This document shows positions 1 to 8,628 of a DNA stretch of 64,000 bases, in pieces. A program made the position numbers and the translations under genes. Below the pieces are notes generated by a model that ran no database searches, had not been told where the DNA came from, and saw nothing but the letters and a program-made list of their open reading frames with translations. Every line of letters starts with the position of its first letter. The first letter of the stretch is position 1. The DNA comes from Amnibacterium endophyticum. GTDB lineage: Bacteria; Actinomycetota; Actinomycetes; Actinomycetales; Microbacteriaceae. The DNA lies in assembly GCF_042680685.1 (NCBI RefSeq), contig NZ_JBHUEA010000004.1:1-64000 (forward strand). Reading direction: 5' to 3'.

Positions 1-75
1 AACCCGGAAGCTAAGACTCTCAGCGCCGATGGTACTGCGAGGGCGACCTCGTGGGAGAGTAGGACACCGCCGGAC
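1..75 (+). rRNA. rrf: 5S ribosomal RNA, 3' part
   Basis: The first 75 bases match the 3' half of an actinobacterial 5S rRNA: the segment around GCGCCGATGGTACTGCGAGG followed by GTGGGAGAGTAGGACACCGCCG is the conserved helix IV/V and closing-stem region. The 5' half, and presumably the 23S and 16S genes, lie outside the window. A strong terminator hairpin follows within ten bases, as expected for the end of an rRNA operon. The exact mature 3' end is uncertain by a few bases. Confidence 0.9.
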
Positions 76-83
76 ACCTTGTC

Positions 84-121
84 ACGAAAGGGGCCTCCCG
101 ATGCCGGGCGGCCCCTTTCGT
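84..121 (+). terminator. rRNA operon terminator hairpin
   Basis: A perfect 12-bp inverted repeat, ACGAAAGGGGCC (84-95) and GGCCCCTTTCGT (110-121), encloses a 14-nt loop immediately after the 5S rRNA. It is an intrinsic terminator by position and stem quality, though no long T tract follows. Confidence 0.88.
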
Positions 122-237
122 CGTTTCCGGGCCCGATTACCCACCGCCTGCTCCGAACGGTCCTGCTGCGCCGGAGCGCGATCTCGATCGCACGGGCGTG
201 CGCAGCAGAGCAGCCTTCATCAGAGCAGAGGACGATC

Positions 238-1590
238 GTGACCGACAGCGGCGACGAGGACGACACCCGTAGGAGCCGCCGGCGGGAGGGCCGGCCCGAC
301 GACGAACGCCGACCGGGCGGTGCCCGGGGGCGCGGCGCCGAGGGGCGCGGCTCCGGTGGCGACCGCTCGGGGGACGCGCGTCCCAGGCGCGACGGTGCCC
401 CCCGTCCTCGTCGTGCGGGTGGCGCCTCGAGCGGTGAGGGCTTCCGCCCGCGCCGGTCGGACGACGAGCGTCGCCCGCGTTCCACGGACGGCGAGCGTCG
501 GCCGCGTCCCGCGCATGACGAGCGTCGGCCGCGTGCCGGCCACGACGAGCGTCGCTCCCGGCCCGGTCAGGACGAGCGTCGTCCCCGGTTCGGGCAGGAG
601 GGGCGTCGCCCGCGCGTCGAGGGGGAGCACCCCGGCCGCGAGCGGCGAACCGGAGGGTTCCGCGCCGACGGCGACCGGAGCCCCGGACGCCGTTCGGCGG
701 ACCGCGGCGGACGGGTGGCGGGATCCGATCGCCCGTTCCGCGACGGGGGACCGCGGCGGGGCGTCGGCGCCGATCGCGAGCCCGGCCCCGGCCGTCACGT
801 CGACGAGCCGGTGCTGCCGGAGGACGTGCGGCCCGGCGACCTGGACCGTGCGGCCCGGGCGGAGCTGCGAACCCTGTCGAAGGAGAACGCGGACGCCGTC
901 GCCAGGCACCTGGTGATGGCCGGACGCCTCATCGAGGACGACCCCGCCGAGGCCCACCGCCACGCGCTCGCGGCCGCCCGGCGAGCGGGACGGGTCGCGG
1001 TCGTCCGCGAGAGCGTCGCCATCACCGCCTACGCCAACGGCGACTTCGCCCTCGCGCTGCGCGAGCTGCGCACCTTCCGCCGCATCTCCGGCTCCGACGA
1101 CCAGATCGGGCTGATGGTCGACAGCGAGCGGGGCGTCGGCCGGCCGGACCGCGCGCTCGAGGTCGGACGCGGCGTCGACCGTGCGACGCTGCCCGTCGAG
1201 GCGCAGGTCGCCCTGGCGATCGCGATGTCCGGTGCCCGGCTCGACCTCGAGGACCCGCAGGGCGCCCTCGACGAGCTCGAGCGGGTCGAGGTCGACCTCC
1301 AGCGGGTCCACCCCTGGTCGCCGGTGCTGTTCGAGGCCCTGTCGGCGGTGCACGAGGACCTGGGCGACGCGGACGCCGCCGCGCTGTGGGCGCGTCGTGC
1401 CGAGCGGGCCGGGGCGCTGCTGTCGGAGGTGGACGAGGAGGCCTCGAGCGTCGTCGTGGACACCGAGGCCGAGGCCGAGGCCGAGGCCGAGGTCGAGCCC
1501 TCGTCTGCGCAGGGCGGGACCGACGACGACGGTTCGGTCGCGACGACGGCGCCGGAGGGCCCGCAGGGTCCGGACGGGGTCGGCGGCTGA
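238..1590 (+). CDS. TPR-like protein with arginine-rich repeat N-terminus
   Basis: A 450-aa protein of unknown function. Residues 1 to about 195 are low complexity, rich in Arg, Gly, Asp and Pro, with about six spaced copies of a DERRPR-type hexapeptide (DNA about 455-620). Residues 200-410 are helical and resemble tetratricopeptide-type repeats (alternating short A/L/E-rich helices). The C-terminus has an EAEAEAEAEVE tract encoded by a tandem gaggcc hexamer (1465-1494). The GTG at 238 is preferred because the TPR frame continues from it; the frame stays open upstream to 79 inside the rRNA terminator. Proteins of this kind sit next to the HAD-IIA gene in many actinobacteria. The basic N-terminus may bind nucleic acid, but that is inference. 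Confidence 0.75.
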   Translation: MTDSGDEDDTRRSRRREGRPDDERRPGGARGRGAEGRGSGGDRSGDARPRRDGAPRPRRAGGASSGEGFRPRRSDDERRPRSTDGERRPRPAHDERRPRAGHDERRSRPGQDERRPRFGQEGRRPRVEGEHPGRERRTGGFRADGDRSPGRRSADRGGRVAGSDRPFRDGGPRRGVGADREPGPGRHVDEPVLPEDVRPGDLDRAARAELRTLSKENADAVARHLVMAGRLIEDDPAEAHRHALAAARRAGRVAVVRESVAITAYANGDFALALRELRTFRRISGSDDQIGLMVDSERGVGRPDRALEVGRGVDRATLPVEAQVALAIAMSGARLDLEDPQGALDELERVEVDLQRVHPWSPVLFEALSAVHEDLGDADAAALWARRAERAGALLSEVDEEASSVVVDTEAEAEAEAEVEPSSAQGGTDDDGSVATTAPEGPQGPDGVGG

Positions 1591-2597
1591 TGCGCAGCGG
1601 CGCCGCACCGCTGACCGACGCGGACGTCCTGCTGCTCGACCTCGACGGCGTCGTCTACAAGGGCCGGGACGCGGTGCCGCACGCGCTGGACGCCCTGGCC
1701 GACGTGCGCGCCCGCGGGGTGCGCATCGGCTACATCACCAACAACGCCTCGCGCACGGCGGCCGCGGTCGCGGCCCACCTCGGCGAGCTGGGGCTGCCTG
1801 CCGGTCCGGACGACGTCGTCACCTCGCCGCAGGCCGCCGTCGTGCTGCTCGCGGAGCGCCTGCCGGCGGGTGCCCGGGTGCTCGTCATCGGCGGCGAGGG
1901 CCTCACCTCCGTGGTCGCCGCCGCCGGCTTCGAGGTGGTCCGGAGCGCCGACGACGGGCCGGACGCCGTCGTGCAGGGCTTCTCGCCCGAGCTCGGCTGG
2001 CGGGACATCGCCGAGGCGTCGTTCGCGCTCGCCGATCCGGACCGGCTGTGGGTCGCCACGAACACCGACTGGACGATCCCGGTCGATCGCGGGCTCGCGC
2101 CGGGCAACGGCACGCTCGTGTCGGCCGTGCACGCCGCGGTCGGCCGCCTGCCGCTCGTCGCCGGCAAGCCCGAGACCCCGCTGTTCACGACCGCCGTCTC
2201 GCGCTTCGACGCCGGCAGGCCGTTCTTCGTCGGCGACCGGCTCGACACCGACATCGCCGGCGCGAACGCCGCCGGGATGCCGTCGGCGCTCGTGCTGACG
2301 GGTGTCGACGGGCCGAAGGAGGTGCTGGCGGCACCGGAGAAGGCGCGGCCGCCGTACCTGCTCCGCGACCTGCGCGGCCTGCTCGAGCCGTACCCGGAGA
2401 CCGTCGTGAAGGGCTCCGGGACCCACGTCGGCCGGGCCGTCGCCCGGGTCGAGGGCGCCGAGCTGCGGGTGGTCCGCGCGGGCGAGCCGATCGACCTGCT
2501 GCGGGCCGCCGCCCACGCCGTCTGGACGTCCGGGGTCGGCGCCTACGCGCTGCGCATCCCCGACGCCGTCCTGGGGCTTCGGGCGTCGTTACGCTGA
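1590..2597 (+). CDS. HAD-IIA family phosphatase
   Basis: A 335-aa haloacid dehalogenase superfamily hydrolase of the NagD/4-nitrophenylphosphatase type. Motif I is LLLDLDGVVYKG near residues 12-23, with the nucleophilic Asp and the acid/base Asp. Motif II is YITNNAS near residue 50. The lysine and the GDRLDTDIAGA motif IV lie near residues 195-225. The start ATG overlaps the preceding stop (TGATG), indicating translational coupling. The family removes phosphate from small metabolites; the substrate cannot be read from sequence. It heads the conserved block leading to tlyA. Confidence 0.88.
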   Translation: MRSGAAPLTDADVLLLDLDGVVYKGRDAVPHALDALADVRARGVRIGYITNNASRTAAAVAAHLGELGLPAGPDDVVTSPQAAVVLLAERLPAGARVLVIGGEGLTSVVAAAGFEVVRSADDGPDAVVQGFSPELGWRDIAEASFALADPDRLWVATNTDWTIPVDRGLAPGNGTLVSAVHAAVGRLPLVAGKPETPLFTTAVSRFDAGRPFFVGDRLDTDIAGANAAGMPSALVLTGVDGPKEVLAAPEKARPPYLLRDLRGLLEPYPETVVKGSGTHVGRAVARVEGAELRVVRAGEPIDLLRAAAHAVWTSGVGAYALRIPDAVLGLRASLR

Positions 2598-2602
2598 CCG
2601 GC

Positions 2603-2719
2603 GTGGACATGCCTGCGCGCCCGGTCGACGTCGACCGGCTGCCGCTCGAGGAGCGACCCGCCGGCTACGCCGAGGCGCACCGGGCGCTGCAGGAGCGGCT
2701 CGGGCTCACGGCGTCGTGA
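2603..2719 (+). CDS. Small hypothetical protein (38 aa)
   Basis: A 38-residue frame starting GTG (2603), or ATG (2609), fits exactly between the HAD hydrolase and tlyA. It overlaps the tlyA GTG by four bases (GTGA). The product is acidic and helical (PLEERPAGYAEAHRALQERL) and has no known domain. Its placement, coupling and plausible codon use suggest a real gene; small proteins at this spot occur in other actinobacteria as I recall. Its function is unknown. Confidence 0.55.
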   Translation: MDMPARPVDVDRLPLEERPAGYAEAHRALQERLGLTAS

Positions 2720-3528
2720 CGTCGCGGCTCGACGTCGCGCTGGTCGAGCGGGGCCTCGCCCGGTCGCGCACCGCCGCCGCGGCCGCCATCGCCGCGGGTC
2801 GTGTTCGGGTCGACGGCCGCGCCGAGGGCCGGCCCTCCCGGCGTGTGTCCGACGAGGACGAGGTGCTGGTCGAGCCCGACGCGGGCTGGGTCGGCCGCGC
2901 CGCCGGCAAGCTGGACGCCGCCCTCGAGGCGTTCGGGGTCCAGGTCGGCGGGAAGGATGCGCTCGATCTCGGCGCCAGCACCGGCGGGTTCACCCAGGTG
3001 CTGCTGCGGCGCGGCGCGGCGCGGGTGGTCGCGCTCGACGTCGGCCACGACCAGCTCGTCCCCGAGCTGCGCGACGACGCCCGCGTCGTCGTCGTCGAGG
3101 GCGAGAACGCGAGGACCCTGACCGCGGCGCGGCTGGCCGCACTGACCGGCTCGGACGAGCCGCCCGGCGTCGTCGTCGCCGACCTGTCCTTCATCTCGCT
3201 GCGGCTCGTGCTGCCGGAGATCGCCGCCGTCGCGGCGGCCGACGCGGACGTGGTCCTGCTGGTGAAGCCGCAGTTCGAGGTCGGCCGATCGCGGGTGCAC
3301 GGCGGCGTGGTGACCGACCCGGCGGACCGCGAGGAGGCGGTGCGCGGCGTGCTCGACGCGGCCGCGGCGGTCGGGCTGCGCACCGCGGGCGTCGTCGGAT
3401 CGACCGTATCCGGGCAGGAGGGCAACCGGGAGGTGCTGGTGCACCTGCACGCGGCGCGCGGGTCGGACCCCGCAGAATGGGACCAGATCCTCCGACAGGT
3501 CGTCCGGGGACCGAGGGAGGCCGGATGA
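2716..3528 (+). CDS. tlyA: 16S/23S rRNA 2'-O-methyltransferase TlyA
   Basis: A 270-aa protein with an S4 RNA-binding domain at residues 1-60 (MTSRLDVALVERGLARSR start) and an FtsJ/RrmJ-type SAM-dependent methyltransferase domain after that. The SAM motif is LDLGASTGGFTQVLLRRGA near residues 80-100; VVADLSFISL and LLVKPQFEVG follow. The family methylates 2'-OH of C1409 (16S) and C1920 (23S), making ribosomes sensitive to capreomycin. It is coupled by 4-bp overlaps to both neighbours. The length is normal for the family. Confidence 0.93.
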   Translation: MTSRLDVALVERGLARSRTAAAAAIAAGRVRVDGRAEGRPSRRVSDEDEVLVEPDAGWVGRAAGKLDAALEAFGVQVGGKDALDLGASTGGFTQVLLRRGAARVVALDVGHDQLVPELRDDARVVVVEGENARTLTAARLAALTGSDEPPGVVVADLSFISLRLVLPEIAAVAAADADVVLLVKPQFEVGRSRVHGGVVTDPADREEAVRGVLDAAAAVGLRTAGVVGSTVSGQEGNREVLVHLHAARGSDPAEWDQILRQVVRGPREAG

Positions 3529-4439
3529 CGTCGCGCCGTCTCGTCCTGCTGCTCGCGCACACCGGCCGGGACGAGACCGTGGAGGCCGCGTCGAGCGTGC
3601 TGTCCCTGCTGCAGGACGGGGACGTGACGCCGGTCCTGCGCCGCAGCGAGGTCGACGACCTGGCGGCCAACGGCTGCGCGGTCGACGGCCTCCCGGTGCT
3701 CGGCGAGGGCGTCGAGGTCGCCGACCTCGAGCTCGTCGTCGTCCTCGGCGGCGACGGCACCATCCTCCGCGCGGCCGAGCTGACGCGGGGGACCGGGGTC
3801 CCGCTGCTCGGGGTGAACCTCGGCCACGTCGGCTTCCTCGCCGAGGCCGAGCGGGACGACCTCGGCGACACGATCCGCCGCGTCGTCGCCCGGGACTGGG
3901 ACGTGGAGGAGCGGCTGACGGTCGAGGTCGCCGTCGTCGCCGACGGGCGGACGCTCCGGCGCGACTGGGCGCTGAACGAGGTCACCGTCGAGAAGGCGGC
4001 GCGGGAGCGGATGCTCGAGCTGGTGCTCGAGGTCGACGGCCGCCCCCTGTCCACGTTCGGCGCCGACGGCCTCGTCGTCGCGACCCCGACCGGCTCCACC
4101 GCCTACGCCTTCTCCGCTGGCGGACCGGTCGTCTGGCCGACGCTCGACGCGATGCTCGTGGTGCCGCTGTCGGCGCACGCGCTGTTCGCCCGCCCGCTCG
4201 TGCTGCCGCCCGCGTCCACGGTGGCCGTCGAGCTGCTGCGGCGCACGCCCGCCCGCGGGGTGCTCTGGTGCGACGGCCGCCGCATGGTCGAGCTGCCCGA
4301 GGGCAGCCGCATCGAGGTGACGGCGTCGGCGGAGCCCGTGCGGCTCGCGCGCCTGCACTCGGACCGCGACCGGTTCGGGGACCGGCTCGTCAAGAAGTTC
4401 GACCTGCCGGTGGCCGGCTGGCGGGGGCCGAGACCGTGA
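3525..4439 (+). CDS. nadK: NAD kinase
   Basis: A 304-aa ATP-dependent NAD kinase that makes NADP. It shows the GGDGT phosphate-donor motif (VVLGGDGTILRAAE, near residue 73), the NLGHVGFL motif and the TPTGSTAYAFSAGGP glycine-rich motif near residue 190. The start ATG overlaps the tlyA stop in an ATGA. The tlyA-nadK-recN order is conserved in Actinobacteria, which supports the call. Confidence 0.95.
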   Translation: MTSRRLVLLLAHTGRDETVEAASSVLSLLQDGDVTPVLRRSEVDDLAANGCAVDGLPVLGEGVEVADLELVVVLGGDGTILRAAELTRGTGVPLLGVNLGHVGFLAEAERDDLGDTIRRVVARDWDVEERLTVEVAVVADGRTLRRDWALNEVTVEKAARERMLELVLEVDGRPLSTFGADGLVVATPTGSTAYAFSAGGPVVWPTLDAMLVVPLSAHALFARPLVLPPASTVAVELLRRTPARGVLWCDGRRMVELPEGSRIEVTASAEPVRLARLHSDRDRFGDRLVKKFDLPVAGWRGPRP

Positions 4440-6151
4440 CCCGCCCCGGGATCGAGGAGATCGCGATCCGGGGCATCGGGGTCATCGAGGACGCGGTGCT
4501 GCCGCTCGGTCCCGGGTTCACCGCGCTGACCGGCGAGACGGGCGCCGGCAAGACGATGGTCGTGACGGCGCTCGGGCTGCTGCTCGGCGGCCGCGCCGAC
4601 TCCGGCGTGCTGCGCACCGGCGCGACGCGCGCCGTGGCGGAGGGTCGGTGGCTGGTGGCCGCCGACGGGCCCGTCGCCGACCGGGTCGACGAGGCGGGCG
4701 GCGAACTCGACCCCGCAGGCGACGGCGTCGCCGAGCTGCTCGTCAGCCGGTCGGTCTCCGCGGAGGGGCGCAGCCGCACCAGCGTCGGCGGACGGTCCGT
4801 CCCGGTCGGGCTGCTGCAGGAGCTCGGCGCCGATCTCGTCGCGGTGCACGGGCAGTCCGAGCAGCTGCGGCTGAAGTCGCCCGTCGCGCAGCGCGAGATG
4901 CTCGACCGGTACGCGGGCGCGCCGCTCGCCGCGCTGCTCGAGCGGTACCAGGCGGTGCACCGGCGCTGGCTGGCCGACCGGGCCGAGCTGGAGCGCCTCT
5001 CCGCCGACCACGACGCTCGGGCCGCGGAGGCCGGCGAGCTGCGGACCGCGGTCGCGGAGATCGAGGGCGTCGCCCCGCAGCCGGGCGAGGACGTCGAGCT
5101 GGCGGCGCTGGCCGAGCGGCTCGGCGCGCAGGACGAGCTGCGGGTCGCGGCCGCCACCGCGCACGAGGCGCTGTCGACCGAGGACGTCGGCGGCCTCGAC
5201 GCGCTCACGCTGCTCGTCGAGGCGCGCCGCGCGCTCGAGCGGGCCGCCCCGCTCGACCCCGCGCTCGCGGCGCTCGCGGAGTCCGTCGCGTCCGTCGCGT
5301 CGCTGGCCGCCGACGCCTCGGCGGACCTCGCCAGCTACGTCGCCGGGCTGGATCCCGACGCGCCCGGCCGGCTCGAGGTCGTGCAGCAGCGGATCAACGA
5401 GCTCGCGGTGCTGATGCGCCGCTACGGGCCGGGGCTCGACGACGTGCTGGCCCTTGCGGAGTCGAGCGGGCGGCGGCTGCTCGAGCTGGACGCGGACCCG
5501 GACCGCATCGAGTCGCTCGGCGAGCAGGTCGCGGAGTCGGAGCGGCTCGCGGTGCAGCTGGCGGACGAGCTCTCGGAGCTGCGCCGCTCCGCCGCGGAGC
5601 GGCTCGGCGCCGCGGTCACCGCCGAGCTCGCGGACCTCGCGATGGGGGCGTCGGCGGTGCTGGTCGACGTCGCGAGCCGCGACGAGCTGACCTCCACGGG
5701 GCGCGACGCCGTGCAGCTGCTGCTGCAGTCGTACGCGGGCGCGGAGCCCCGGCCGATCGCCCGCGGCGCGTCAGGCGGCGAGCTGTCGCGCGTGATGCTG
5801 GCGCTCGAGGTGGTGCTGGCGGGCAGCGACCCGGTGCCGACGTTCGTCTTCGACGAGGTGGACGCGGGCATCGGCGGCGCGGCGGCGATCGAGGTCGGCA
5901 AGCGGCTGGCGCGGCTCGCGGACTCGTCCCAGGTGATCGCGGTGACCCACCTGGCGCAGGTCGCGGCGTTCGCGACGAACCACCTGAAGGTGCTGAAGGA
6001 CGTGAGCGGCGAGGTGACCACCTCCACCGTGCAGCGGCTGACCGGCGACGAGCGGGTCGCCGAGATGGCGCGCCTGCTGTCGGGCCTCACGACGAGCGAC
6101 AGCGCGCTCGCGCACGCGCAGGAGCTGCTGGACCTCGCGACCGCCCGCTGA
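4436..6151 (+). CDS. recN: DNA repair protein RecN
   Basis: A 571-aa SMC-like ATPase acting in recombinational double-strand break repair. Walker A GETGAGKT is at residues 33-40, a long Ala/Glu/Arg-rich coiled-coil middle section follows, and the C-terminal half carries the signature ARGASGGELSRVMLALE and Walker B FVFDEVDAGIGG. The GTG at 4436 overlaps the nadK stop (GTGA) and places the first beta strand at residue 9, as in the family; the upstream open frame lies inside nadK. Its length is normal for RecN. Confidence 0.95.
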   Translation: MTRPGIEEIAIRGIGVIEDAVLPLGPGFTALTGETGAGKTMVVTALGLLLGGRADSGVLRTGATRAVAEGRWLVAADGPVADRVDEAGGELDPAGDGVAELLVSRSVSAEGRSRTSVGGRSVPVGLLQELGADLVAVHGQSEQLRLKSPVAQREMLDRYAGAPLAALLERYQAVHRRWLADRAELERLSADHDARAAEAGELRTAVAEIEGVAPQPGEDVELAALAERLGAQDELRVAAATAHEALSTEDVGGLDALTLLVEARRALERAAPLDPALAALAESVASVASLAADASADLASYVAGLDPDAPGRLEVVQQRINELAVLMRRYGPGLDDVLALAESSGRRLLELDADPDRIESLGEQVAESERLAVQLADELSELRRSAAERLGAAVTAELADLAMGASAVLVDVASRDELTSTGRDAVQLLLQSYAGAEPRPIARGASGGELSRVMLALEVVLAGSDPVPTFVFDEVDAGIGGAAAIEVGKRLARLADSSQVIAVTHLAQVAAFATNHLKVLKDVSGEVTTSTVQRLTGDERVAEMARLLSGLTTSDSALAHAQELLDLATAR

Positions 6152-6195
6152 CCCGTCGCGCGGCCCCGCGTCCGACCCGGTGCCCGGGATCCCGT

Positions 6196-6201
6196 TACGA
6201 T
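6196..6201 (+). promoter_or_regulatory. -10 box for leaderless pyrG transcript
   Basis: TACGAT lies 8 nt before the pyrG GTG, in the 58-bp gap after recN. The gap has no Shine-Dalgarno sequence in front of the start, so transcription probably begins at or beside the GTG. No clear -35 is visible. Confidence 0.5.
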
Positions 6202-6209
6202 GGAACCCC

Positions 6210-7916
6210 GTGGTGGACGCCCCGACAGGACCAGGCCCGGCGCGGACGACGAAGCACATCTTCGTCACAGGGGGTGTGGTCTCCTCCCTCGGCAAGGGAC
6301 TCACGGCCGCGAGCCTCGGCAACCTGCTGACCTCCCGCGGGCTGCGGGTCGTCATGCAGAAGCTCGACCCGTACCTCAACGTGGACCCGGGCACGATGAA
6401 CCCGTTCCAGCACGGCGAGGTCTTCGTCACCGACGACGGCGCCGAGACGGACCTCGACATCGGCCACTACGAGCGGTTCCTCGACATCGACCTGAACCAG
6501 GCCGCGAACGTCACCACCGGGCAGATCTACTCCGCCGTGATCGCGCGCGAGCGGCGCGGCGAGTACCTGGGCGACACCGTGCAGGTGATCCCGCACATCA
6601 CCGACGAGATCAAGCGCCGGATGCGCCTGCAGGCCTCCGACGACCCGCAGCCGGACGTGATCATCACCGAGATCGGCGGCACCGTCGGCGACATCGAGAG
6701 CCAGCCGTTCCTCGAGTCGGCCCGCCAGGTGCGTCACGAGCTGGGTCGCGGCAACGTCTTCTTCGTCCACGTGTCGCTCGTGCCGTACCTGCCGACCTCG
6801 GGGGAGCAGAAGTCGAAGCCGACGCAGCACTCCGTTGCGGCGCTGCGCTCCATCGGCATCCAGCCGGACGCGCTCGTGCTCCGCAGCGACCGTCCGGTGT
6901 CCGAGGCGAACAAGCGCAAGATCGCGCTGATGTGCGACGTCGACGAGTCGGCGGTCGTGAACGCGGTCGACGCGCCGTCGATCTACGACATCCCGCGGAT
7001 GCTGCACGACCAGGGGCTCGACGACACGATCGCCGAGGTGCTGCGGCTCGACGTCGGGCCCGTCGACTGGACCCGCTGGAACACCGTGCTGAAGGCGGTG
7101 CACGAGCCGCGGCACGAGGTGACGATCGGGCTCGTCGGCAAGTACATCGACCTGCCCGACGCCTACCTGTCGGTGACGGAGGCGCTGCGCGCCGGCGGGT
7201 TCGCGCACGAGACGCGGGTGCTGCTGCGCTGGGTGCCGAGCGACGAGTGCGAGACGCCGGAGGGCGCGGCCGAGCACCTCGCGGACCTCGACGGCATCTG
7301 CGTGCCGGGCGGGTTCGGCGTCCGCGGAATCGAGGGCAAGCTGGGCGCGCTGCGCTTCGCCCGCGAGAACGGCATCCCGGCGCTCGGCCTGTGCCTCGGC
7401 CTGCAGTGCATGGTGATCGAGCACGCCCGCAACGTGGCGGGGCTGCCCGAGGCGTCCTCCACGGAGTTCGACCCGGACACCCCGTTCCCCGTGATCGCGA
7501 CGATGGCGGAGCAGGTCGCGATCATCGCGGGCGGCGACCTCGGCGGCACGATGCGGCTCGGCCTCTACCGGGCGGACCTCGAGGAGGGGTCGATCGCCCG
7601 CGAGGTGTACGGGCGCGCCGAGGTGAGCGAGCGGCACCGGCACCGCTACGAGGTGAACAACCACTACCGGGAGCGGCTCGCGGCGGCGGGCCTCGTGTTC
7701 AGCGGCACCTCTCCGGACCACCGGCTGGTCGAGTTCGTCGAGCTGCCGCGCGACCAGCACCCCTTCTACATCGGCACGCAGGCGCACCCCGAGCTGCGCT
7801 CCCGCCCGACGCGGCCGCACCCGCTGTTCCGCGGGCTGGTCGGCGCCGCGCTCGAGCGGCAGCAGGCGAGCCGCCTGTTCGAGGACGAGCAGGAGGAGGT
7901 CGGCTCACGTGCCTGA
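6210..7916 (+). CDS. pyrG: CTP synthase
   Basis: A 568-aa glutamine-hydrolysing CTP synthase (UTP + ATP + Gln to CTP). The N-terminal synthetase domain has KHIFVTGGVVSSLGKGL near residues 15-31 and DPYLNVDPGTMNPFQHGEVF. The C-terminal glutamine amidotransferase has the Cys nucleophile in LGLCLGLQCMVIE and the His/Glu of the triad near HPEL. Start: GTG at 6210 (6213 is equally possible); a further upstream GTG at 6180 lies above the -10 box and is unlikely. Full length. Confidence 0.95.
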   Translation: MVDAPTGPGPARTTKHIFVTGGVVSSLGKGLTAASLGNLLTSRGLRVVMQKLDPYLNVDPGTMNPFQHGEVFVTDDGAETDLDIGHYERFLDIDLNQAANVTTGQIYSAVIARERRGEYLGDTVQVIPHITDEIKRRMRLQASDDPQPDVIITEIGGTVGDIESQPFLESARQVRHELGRGNVFFVHVSLVPYLPTSGEQKSKPTQHSVAALRSIGIQPDALVLRSDRPVSEANKRKIALMCDVDESAVVNAVDAPSIYDIPRMLHDQGLDDTIAEVLRLDVGPVDWTRWNTVLKAVHEPRHEVTIGLVGKYIDLPDAYLSVTEALRAGGFAHETRVLLRWVPSDECETPEGAAEHLADLDGICVPGGFGVRGIEGKLGALRFARENGIPALGLCLGLQCMVIEHARNVAGLPEASSTEFDPDTPFPVIATMAEQVAIIAGGDLGGTMRLGLYRADLEEGSIAREVYGRAEVSERHRHRYEVNNHYRERLAAAGLVFSGTSPDHRLVEFVELPRDQHPFYIGTQAHPELRSRPTRPHPLFRGLVGAALERQQASRLFEDEQEEVGSRA

Positions 7917-8574
7917 GTCGCAGGCCGGGCCGATCGCCGACGTGCCGGAGACGCATCCCGTCACCGCCCGCACCGAGGTCTTCCACGGGCGGGTGTGGGA
8001 CGTCGCGAGCGAGACCTTCGACTACGACGGCACCTCCATCACGCGGGAGGTGATCCTCCACCCGGGCGCGGTCGCGATCCTCGCGCTCGACGACGAGGAC
8101 CGGGTGCTGCTGATCCGCCAGTACCGGCACCCGCAGCGCTCCCGCATGTGGGAGATCCCGGCCGGCCTGATGGACATGGCCGGGGAGTCGCCGCTCGCCG
8201 GCGCGCAGCGCGAGCTGGGGGAGGAGGCGGACCTCGCCGCGGCCACCTGGCACGTGCTCGCCGAGTTCGCGAACACCCCTGGCGGCAGCGACGAGACGAT
8301 CCGGATCTACCTCGCCCGCGACGTGTCGGCGCTGCCGGCCTTCGAGCGGCACGACGAGGAGGCGGACATCGAGGTGCGGTGGGTGCCGCTCGACGAGGTC
8401 GTCGACGCCGTGCTCGCCCGCCGGGTGCAGAGCCCGTCGCTCGTGTTCGGGGCGCTCGCCGCGCAGGCGGCCAGGTCGCGCGGCTGGGCGACGCTCGCCC
8501 CCGCGGACGAGCCGTGGGAGCGCCACCCCGCGATCGGCTCCGCGCCGTGGGGCCCGCACCAGTACCACCGCTGA
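7909..8574 (+). CDS. NUDIX hydrolase, ADP-ribose pyrophosphatase type
   Basis: A 221-aa NUDIX protein. The domain starts near residue 45 (GAVAILALDDEDRVLLIRQY). The box is G-x6-E-x7-RELGEE (GLMDMAGESPLAGAQRELGEE), followed by the ADP-ribose-type loop FANTPGGSDETI. The family cleaves ADP-ribose to AMP and ribose-5-phosphate. The GTG start overlaps the end of pyrG by 8 bp, so the two are co-translated; the pyrG-nudix-xerD order is common in Actinobacteria. Confidence 0.88.
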   Translation: MPESQAGPIADVPETHPVTARTEVFHGRVWDVASETFDYDGTSITREVILHPGAVAILALDDEDRVLLIRQYRHPQRSRMWEIPAGLMDMAGESPLAGAQRELGEEADLAAATWHVLAEFANTPGGSDETIRIYLARDVSALPAFERHDEEADIEVRWVPLDEVVDAVLARRVQSPSLVFGALAAQAARSRGWATLAPADEPWERHPAIGSAPWGPHQYHR

Positions 8575-8628
8575 GGCGCCTCGCGCGCCCGCGCCGCCGA
8601 TGCGCGGGGGACGTGTGACGCTGGAGGC

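Noticed and set aside
455..620. CRISPR-like spaced repeats
   Set aside because: They are coding repeats (DERRPR-type) in frame with the TPR-like protein, without spacers of constant length or cas genes. No CRISPR array was seen anywhere in the window.
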